Origin: an uncultured Pseudohongiella sp.
Lineage (GTDB): Bacteria; Pseudomonadota; Gammaproteobacteria; Pseudomonadales; Pseudohongiellaceae
Length of the DNA stretch: 59,950 nt
Direction: 5' to 3'
NCBI GenBank assembly: GCA_902591495.1
Contig: CACJAW010000010.1
Location: 1-59,950, forward strand
A program made the position numbers and the translations under genes. Shown one piece after another: positions 54,906 to 59,950 of the stretch (positions are counted from its first letter, which is position 1; every line of letters starts with the position of its first letter). A model generated the notes under the pieces. The model was not told the DNA's origin and did not search any database. It was given only the letters and a program-made list of their open reading frames with translations.

Positions 54906-57479
54906 ATGTCTGAATTTGCCAAACAGGTTTCGCCCATCGCATTAGAGAGCGAAATGCGAGAGTCTTATTTGGCGTATGCGATGAGCGTTATAGTCGGTCG
55001 CGCATTGCCAGATGTCAGGGACGGACTTAAACCCGTACATCGACGGGTTCTTTACGCGATGAATATCCTCTCGAACGATTTTAATAAGCCTTACAAAAAA
55101 TCTGCTCGAGTTGTAGGGGATGTCATTGGTAAGTATCACCCCCATGGAGATACGGCTGCTTACGATACCATCGTTCGGATGGCTCAAGATTTTTCGTTAC
55201 GCTATCCTCTGGTGGATGGCCAGGGTAATTTTGGATCTATCGATGGGGATGCGGCAGCAGCGATGCGCTACACAGAGATACGCATGGCAAAAATTTCCCA
55301 TGACCTTCTCTCCGATCTTGATAAGGAGACTGTAGATTTTTCGCCAAATTATGATGGAACGGAAAGCATACCAGATGTCTTGCCAACTCGGATTCCAAAT
55401 CTTCTGGTCAACGGTTCTTCGGGTATTGCAGTTGGTATGGCAACCAACATCCCTCCCCATAATCTAAATGAGGTAATTAATGCGGCAATTGCTTTATTGG
55501 ATAATCCGGATGCCGAAATTGACGATTTGATGGAACATATCCAAGGCCCAGATTTTCCGACAGGAGCTATTATTAATGGCCGTGCAGGGATTATCAAAGC
55601 TTACAAAGAGGGTCGAGGGAAAATCTACGTCAGAGCTAAAGCTCAAGTGCTGTCTGACAAAGCCTCTGGTAGGGAAACGATCATTGTCTCTGAGATACCT
55701 TATCAGCTAAATAAATCAAAGCTGATAGAAAAAATTGCGGAGTTAGTTAAAGACAAAAAAATAGAGGGAATTTCCGAATTACGAGATGAATCCGACAAAG
55801 ATGGTTTGAGGATTGTCATAGAGCTTCGAAAAGGAGAGTTGGGTGAGGTTGTTCTAAACAACTTATATGCGCAAACTCAAATGCAATCAGTTTTTGGTAT
55901 AAACATTGTAGCTCTTGTTGATGGTGAGCCGCGCTTACTAAACCTCAAAGAAGTGCTCGATTCTTTTGTTCGTCACCGTAGGGAAGTTGTATCTCGACGA
56001 ACAAAATATTTACTCAGAAAAGCCAAAGAAAAAGGTCACATACTTGAAGGGTTAGCAGTTGCGCTGGCAAATATAGATGAAGTAATTGAACTGATAAAAA
56101 AATCTACTACTTCGGCTGAAGCGAAAGAGGGCTTACTTAACAGGTCATGGGAGTCAGATAGCGTCTTAAAAATGCTTGGTGAATCAGGTTCCGATGCCTG
56201 TAGGCCCGATGGTTTAGGTGAAAACTATGGATTAAAAGGCAATCAATATTTTTTAACCCCAGAGCAGGCACAAGCGATTCTCGATTTAAGACTTCATCGG
56301 CTCACTGGTATGGAGCAGGATAAGTTAATTCAGGATTATAAAGAACTCCTAGATCAAATCGCGGATTTTTTAGATATTTTGAATAATAAATCAAGGTTGA
56401 TTTCTGTTGTTAGAGAAGAGCTTGAAAATGTAAGAAATGAGTATGGTGATGAGAGGCGCACGGAGATAGTTGAATCTCAGTTAGATTTAACCATGGAAGA
56501 TCTTATTTCGGAAGAGGATCGGGTTGTTACTATCTCTCAAAACGGTTATGCCAAGTCGCAGCCTCTAACTGACTATTCAGCTCAACGCCGAGGTGGGACG
56601 GGTAAGGCTGCCGCGACTGTCAAAGAAGAGGACTTTGTCGAACATTTATTAATCGCAAATACGCATGATACGCTGCTCTGTTTTAGCAGTGTGGGGAAAG
56701 TGTACTGGTTAAAAGTTTTTCAAATCCCCTTGGCAAGTCGGACGTCTCGCGGGAGACCTATTGTTAATCTTCTACCTCTGGAAACGAGTGAAAGGATTAC
56801 TAGTATGTTGCCGGTATCGAAGTTTGATGATGAGAGATTTGTATTCATGGCAACGAGTAACGGCACTGTAAAAAAGACCTCAATAGGCAATTTTGCGCGC
56901 CAACGCAGCGTCGGTTTGAAAGCCATCGAATTGGATGAGGGAGATGAGTTAATCGGAACAGCAATAACTGATGGATCGCACGATGTAATGTTGATTAGTA
57001 ATAGCGGAAAAACTATACGTTTCAAGGAATCAGATGTAAGGGCGATGGGGAGAACTGCGAGGGGAGTGCGCGGTATTCGTATGTCAGATGGATTTAAGAT
57101 GATATCACTAATAATACCAAGTCTAGAAAAACAGATACTTACTGTTAGTGAAAATGGTTATGGTAAAAGAACCAATAGTGATGAATACCCAGTTTATGGA
57201 AGAGGTGGTCAGGGTGTGATTGGCATGCAAGCTAGCGACAGAAATGGAAAAGTAGTGGGCGCAGTGCAAGTTAGTGAGAGCGATGAAATTATGCTGATTT
57301 CTGATAAGGGAACACTCGTAAGAACCAGAGTTGATGAGGTTTCCGTGCAGGGAAGAAACACACAAGGCGTCAGATTAATCAAACTTAGAGATGGCGAAAC
57401 ACTTGTAGGTTTAGAGCAAGTTGATGAGCCTGATGTGGAAGAAGATTTGTCAGAGGCATCAGAAGAGACTGGTGAGTAG
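54906..57479 (+). CDS. gyrA: DNA gyrase subunit A
   Basis: Breakage-reunion subunit of gyrase. From ATG at 54906 the protein has 857 residues (E. coli 875) and E. coli numbering holds at the N-terminus: catalytic Tyr122 in [11 protein letters not shown], and quinolone-region Thr83 and Asp87 in [14 protein letters not shown]. Thr83 is the wild-type residue in P. aeruginosa, so it is not evidence of selected resistance. The GyrA-box region and the six-bladed C-terminal pinwheel follow, and the tail is acidic. The N-terminal ATG is preferred to the TTG at 54891. Confidence 0.97.
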   Translation: MSEFAKQVSPIALESEMRESYLAYAMSVIVGRALPDVRDGLKPVHRRVLYAMNILSNDFNKPYKKSARVVGDVIGKYHPHGDTAAYDTIVRMAQDFSLRYPLVDGQGNFGSIDGDAAAAMRYTEIRMAKISHDLLSDLDKETVDFSPNYDGTESIPDVLPTRIPNLLVNGSSGIAVGMATNIPPHNLNEVINAAIALLDNPDAEIDDLMEHIQGPDFPTGAIINGRAGIIKAYKEGRGKIYVRAKAQVLSDKASGRETIIVSEIPYQLNKSKLIEKIAELVKDKKIEGISELRDESDKDGLRIVIELRKGELGEVVLNNLYAQTQMQSVFGINIVALVDGEPRLLNLKEVLDSFVRHRREVVSRRTKYLLRKAKEKGHILEGLAVALANIDEVIELIKKSTTSAEAKEGLLNRSWESDSVLKMLGESGSDACRPDGLGENYGLKGNQYFLTPEQAQAILDLRLHRLTGMEQDKLIQDYKELLDQIADFLDILNNKSRLISVVREELENVRNEYGDERRTEIVESQLDLTMEDLISEEDRVVTISQNGYAKSQPLTDYSAQRRGGTGKAAATVKEEDFVEHLLIANTHDTLLCFSSVGKVYWLKVFQIPLASRTSRGRPIVNLLPLETSERITSMLPVSKFDDERFVFMATSNGTVKKTSIGNFARQRSVGLKAIELDEGDELIGTAITDGSHDVMLISNSGKTIRFKESDVRAMGRTARGVRGIRMSDGFKMISLIIPSLEKQILTVSENGYGKRTNSDEYPVYGRGGQGVIGMQASDRNGKVVGAVQVSESDEIMLISDKGTLVRTRVDEVSVQGRNTQGVRLIKLRDGETLVGLEQVDEPDVEEDLSEASEETGE

Positions 57480-57553
57480 CAAGGGCAGCAGGTCCTTTTG
57501 AAATTTCTTGGGATGTACAGAGCTACTCTTATCTATTTTCAAGGGAAAAATTA

Positions 57554-58387
57554 TTGGAAACTCCAGATTTGATTGCATACCTTGGGCCTGAGGGAACATT
57601 TTCTCAAGCTGCAGTGCTCAAACATTTCGGTAAAACATCAAACCTCCACCCATGCGGCAATATAGAAGATGTGTTCAATGCTGTAGAAACGGGGGAAACA
57701 AGATTTGGCGTTGTTCCCATAGAGAACTCTACCGAAGGAGCTGTTAATAATACACAGGATTGTTTGCTGGAAAGTAAGGTGCTCATAAATGGAGAGGTGG
57801 TGATTCCGATTGAACATCATCTACTCGTTGCTAAAAATACGAAAGCGGAAACTATTGAAAAAATAGCTTCTCATAAACAGTCACTAGGGCAATGTCGAAT
57901 TTGGCTTTTGAAACACTACCCAAACGCGGAATTAATTGAGTGCTCGAGCAATGCACAAGCGGCTCAATTGGCAGCGACTACTAACAATACTGCGGCGATT
58001 GCTGGTGAGACTGCAGCTGGGATTTATAACTTAGTCTCGTTAACAAGGCATATCCAAGATCGAGAACACAATAGCACGCGATTTATTGTTTTGTCTCAGG
58101 AGGAGAGTCAAGTAAGTGGTCGGGACAAAACCAGTATAGTAGTTTACGCCGAAAATAAACCAGGAGCTTTATTTAGAATTCTAGAGCCATTTGAGAATTT
58201 AAAGATAAGTTTAACTAAAATTGAGACTAGACCTGCTAAAATCGAAGCATGGGAATATGTGTTTTTTATAGATTTTGAAGGCCATTTAGGAGACCAAGTA
58301 ATTCAAGAGCTTTTCGATAAACTAAAAAACTGTGTCGCTGAGATTAAATTTTTGGGCTCCTACCCGATGGCTCAAATTAAAAATTAG
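57554..58387 (+). CDS. pheA: Prephenate dehydratase without chorismate mutase domain
   Basis: Turns prephenate to phenylpyruvate for phenylalanine. The 277-residue protein starts almost directly at the dehydratase domain (LIAYLGPEGTFSQAAVLKHF at residue 6). Later blocks are VVPIENSTEGAVNNTQD near 60, NSTRFIVLS near 175 and a C-terminal ACT domain (about 195-270, KPGALFRILEPF and the ESRP-like ETRPAKIEAWEY). Gammaproteobacterial PheA is normally about 360 residues with an N-terminal chorismate mutase; that domain is absent and there is no room for it after gyrA. The start is TTG with AGGGA upstream. Confidence 0.92.
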   Translation: METPDLIAYLGPEGTFSQAAVLKHFGKTSNLHPCGNIEDVFNAVETGETRFGVVPIENSTEGAVNNTQDCLLESKVLINGEVVIPIEHHLLVAKNTKAETIEKIASHKQSLGQCRIWLLKHYPNAELIECSSNAQAAQLAATTNNTAAIAGETAAGIYNLVSLTRHIQDREHNSTRFIVLSQEESQVSGRDKTSIVVYAENKPGALFRILEPFENLKISLTKIETRPAKIEAWEYVFFIDFEGHLGDQVIQELFDKLKNCVAEIKFLGSYPMAQIKN

Positions 58388-58409
58388 ATATTCATAATAG
58401 GTTGAAATC

Positions 58410-59950
58410 TTGCTCTTATTAAGCGAATCATCAATTGGCATACTGGGACTTGGTCTTATCGGGGGAAGTATTGCTCGATCGTTAAGGCTTCGCTTCCCCA
58501 CTATTAATTTGATAGCCCATGATGAAAGTGATACAAATATTGAAATAGCGTTAAAAGATAAAACCATCGACGCCTGCGATACTTTGGAGAATGTCGCTAA
58601 GGGTGTTGATATTTTAATTCTGGCGCTACCCCCCCTAAATAATATTGAAATTATCGAGAAGCTTCCTAAACTCGTTAATGCCGACACGGTTATTACAGAT
58701 GTTTCTAGCGTAAAGTCAGCCATAAATATTGCTCTAAATTCAACTCCAACCTCCTTTAAAAGAAATTTCGTGTTAGGACATCCACTTGCAGGGTCAGAGC
58801 AAAGTGGTTATTCAGCATCGTCAAGCACTTTATTCGATGAAAGAAATGTTATTTTGACACCCAATGAAAATACCTCCACTCGAGCTGTGGCAGCCATTCA
58901 CCACCTTTGGCACTCCATTGGTGCTAATGTGATTGGTATGAGTGTTTGTGAGCATGACGAAATGCTCGCGGCAACTAGTCATTTACCTCATTTGCTGTCT
59001 TATACACTAGTAAATGTCTTGATAAAAAAAAATAAGGGTAATGATATATTTCGTTATGCTGCTGGAGGGTTTGCAGACTTTAGTCGGCTTGCTTCCAGCG
59101 ACCCTGCTTTGTGGGCTGAAATTTTTCTAACTAATGCGAATGAAATTGAGGCCATATTAGATGCTTACATTAAACAACTTACGAATTATAAGGATCTTCT
59201 TTTTGAAAAAAATAAGGATTCTCTAGCTATGGAATTTGCCAGGGCAAAAACGGCTAGGAAGTATTTTATGGAAAAACACTTTAACTCGCAGAATTCCTCA
59301 GAAAATATGCCTGTAACAAAAAATTATGTTGTAAATCCTTCGAGTCGAATTAATGGCTCTTTGAGGGTTCCAGGAGATAAATCCATATCACATCGAGCGA
59401 TTATCCTAGGTTCGATAGCAGAAGGTATAACAACAGTCCGAGATTTCCTTGAGGGCGAAGATACACTCAACACGCTTGCAGCCTTCCGAGAGATGGGGGT
59501 GACGATACTAGGACCAAGCAGGGGAAAAGTGGTCATCTACGGTGTGGGCCTCAGAGGCTTACAAAAACCGAGAAAGCCATTGAATATGGGTAATTCAGGG
59601 ACGGCTATGCGTTTAATGGCTGGGATTCTATCTGCACAGAATTTTAATTCTATCCTGGTAGGAGATGAGTCACTGAGTAATCGCCCAATGCAAAGGATAT
59701 CAGAACCGCTTGCTGAATTCGGAGCAAAGTTGAGTCTAAAAAACGACAACTTTCCACCGTTGAGTATTAATGCAGCGAAGTTATCTGGTATTCACTATAA
59801 GATGAAAATTGCCAGCGCTCAGGTCAAATCGTGCTTACTACTCGCCGGTATATATGCAAAGGGCGTTACAAAAATTAATGAACCAGTTGTCTGCAGGGAC
59901 CATACAGAGCGAATGTTAGCGGGTTTTGGTTATCCTGTAGTCCGAAATGA
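58410..59950 (+). CDS. tyrA-aroA: Fused prephenate dehydrogenase - EPSP synthase (3' end outside window)
   Basis: A two-domain enzyme for tyrosine (TyrA) and the shikimate pathway (AroA). The TyrA part (about 1-290) has the NAD site IGILGLGLIGGSIARSL, DVSSVKSAI near 97, LGHPLAGSEQSGY near 120 and AGGFADFSRLASSDP near 220. AroA begins near residue 300 with SLRVPGDKSISHRAIILGS, then LNMGNSGTAMRLMAGILS and SLSNRPMQRISEPL. The two are in one uninterrupted frame, as in Pseudomonas. The start is TTG at 58410, the first usable codon after an in-frame stop at 58398. The right edge cuts the AroA domain. Confidence 0.94.
   Translation, partial: MLLLSESSIGILGLGLIGGSIARSLRLRFPTINLIAHDESDTNIEIALKDKTIDACDTLENVAKGVDILILALPPLNNIEIIEKLPKLVNADTVITDVSSVKSAINIALNSTPTSFKRNFVLGHPLAGSEQSGYSASSSTLFDERNVILTPNENTSTRAVAAIHHLWHSIGANVIGMSVCEHDEMLAATSHLPHLLSYTLVNVLIKKNKGNDIFRYAAGGFADFSRLASSDPALWAEIFLTNANEIEAILDAYIKQLTNYKDLLFEKNKDSLAMEFARAKTARKYFMEKHFNSQNSSENMPVTKNYVVNPSSRINGSLRVPGDKSISHRAIILGSIAEGITTVRDFLEGEDTLNTLAAFREMGVTILGPSRGKVVIYGVGLRGLQKPRKPLNMGNSGTAMRLMAGILSAQNFNSILVGDESLSNRPMQRISEPLAEFGAKLSLKNDNFPPLSINAAKLSGIHYKMKIASAQVKSCLLLAGIYAKGVTKINEPVVCRDHTERMLAGFGYPVVRN

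Noticed and set aside
54906-57479. Thr83 in GyrA as a quinolone-resistance mutation
   Set aside because: Thr is the natural residue at this position in Pseudomonas aeruginosa and others.
1-59950. Mobile elements, prophage, CRISPR, tRNA or rRNA
   Set aside because: No transposase, integrase, repeat-spacer array or cloverleaf-like sequence was recognised by eye on either strand.

Overview
The window is a compact, AT-rich (by eye roughly 40-45% GC) piece of a gammaproteobacterial chromosome made almost entirely of housekeeping genes on both strands. Several features point to a relative of the Pseudomonas side of the class: a class Ia ribonucleotide reductase large subunit with two N-terminal ATP-cones, a fused tyrA-aroA gene, fliA next to the cytochrome c maturation operon, an ubiG / MupP-type phosphatase / yciK block beside gyrA, and metG near an rnfB-nth pair. 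The low GC, very short or overlapping convergent gene ends and repeated loss of genes from otherwise conserved blocks suggest a streamlined (probably marine) lineage; that placement is inference.

Layout. 1-7.9 kb: ilvD (cut by the left edge), ogt, an orphan xdhC, an amidase, pyrB, sbcB and a COG3618-type amidohydrolase. 8.2-13.4 kb: an MsbA-type ABC exporter, an acyltransferase and the dinG helicase. 13.5-21.3 kb, leftward: a secreted cyclophilin with a large insert, a MocA-like nucleotidyltransferase, a small coiled protein, nrdB, nrdA with NrdR-box-like sites, and argF with a promoter that runs straight into an intrinsic terminator. 21.4-31.9 kb: hyuB, grxD, rnt-pyrC, argG, nth-rnfB, a Deg-type protease, metG and rubredoxin. 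32.2-43.5 kb, rightward: dcd, fliA, the complete ccmABCDEFGHI operon, a LysE-type exporter, moaA and moaB. 43.6-59.95 kb: an unlisted 37-residue membrane peptide, xthA, a second cyclophilin, yciI-yciB, trpS, scpA-scpB-rluB, yciK-mupP-ubiG-mtaD (leftward), gyrA, pheA and tyrA-aroA (cut by the right edge).

Functionally the window covers pyrimidine and dNTP supply (pyrB, pyrC, nrdAB, dcd), arginine (argF, argG), branched-chain and aromatic amino acids (ilvD, pheA, tyrA-aroA), DNA repair and nucleases (ogt, sbcB, dinG, nth, rnt, xthA), chromosome dynamics (gyrA, scpAB), cytochrome c assembly (ccm) and molybdenum cofactor synthesis (moaA, moaB, mocA, xdhC). No insertion sequence, prophage, CRISPR array, tRNA or rRNA was seen. 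I found no large undescribed system. The most interesting signals are regulatory (argF leader, nrdA sites, rubredoxin palindrome), the small membrane peptide locus, and junctions where genes found between the same neighbours in Pseudomonas are missing, including a PheA without its chorismate mutase domain.
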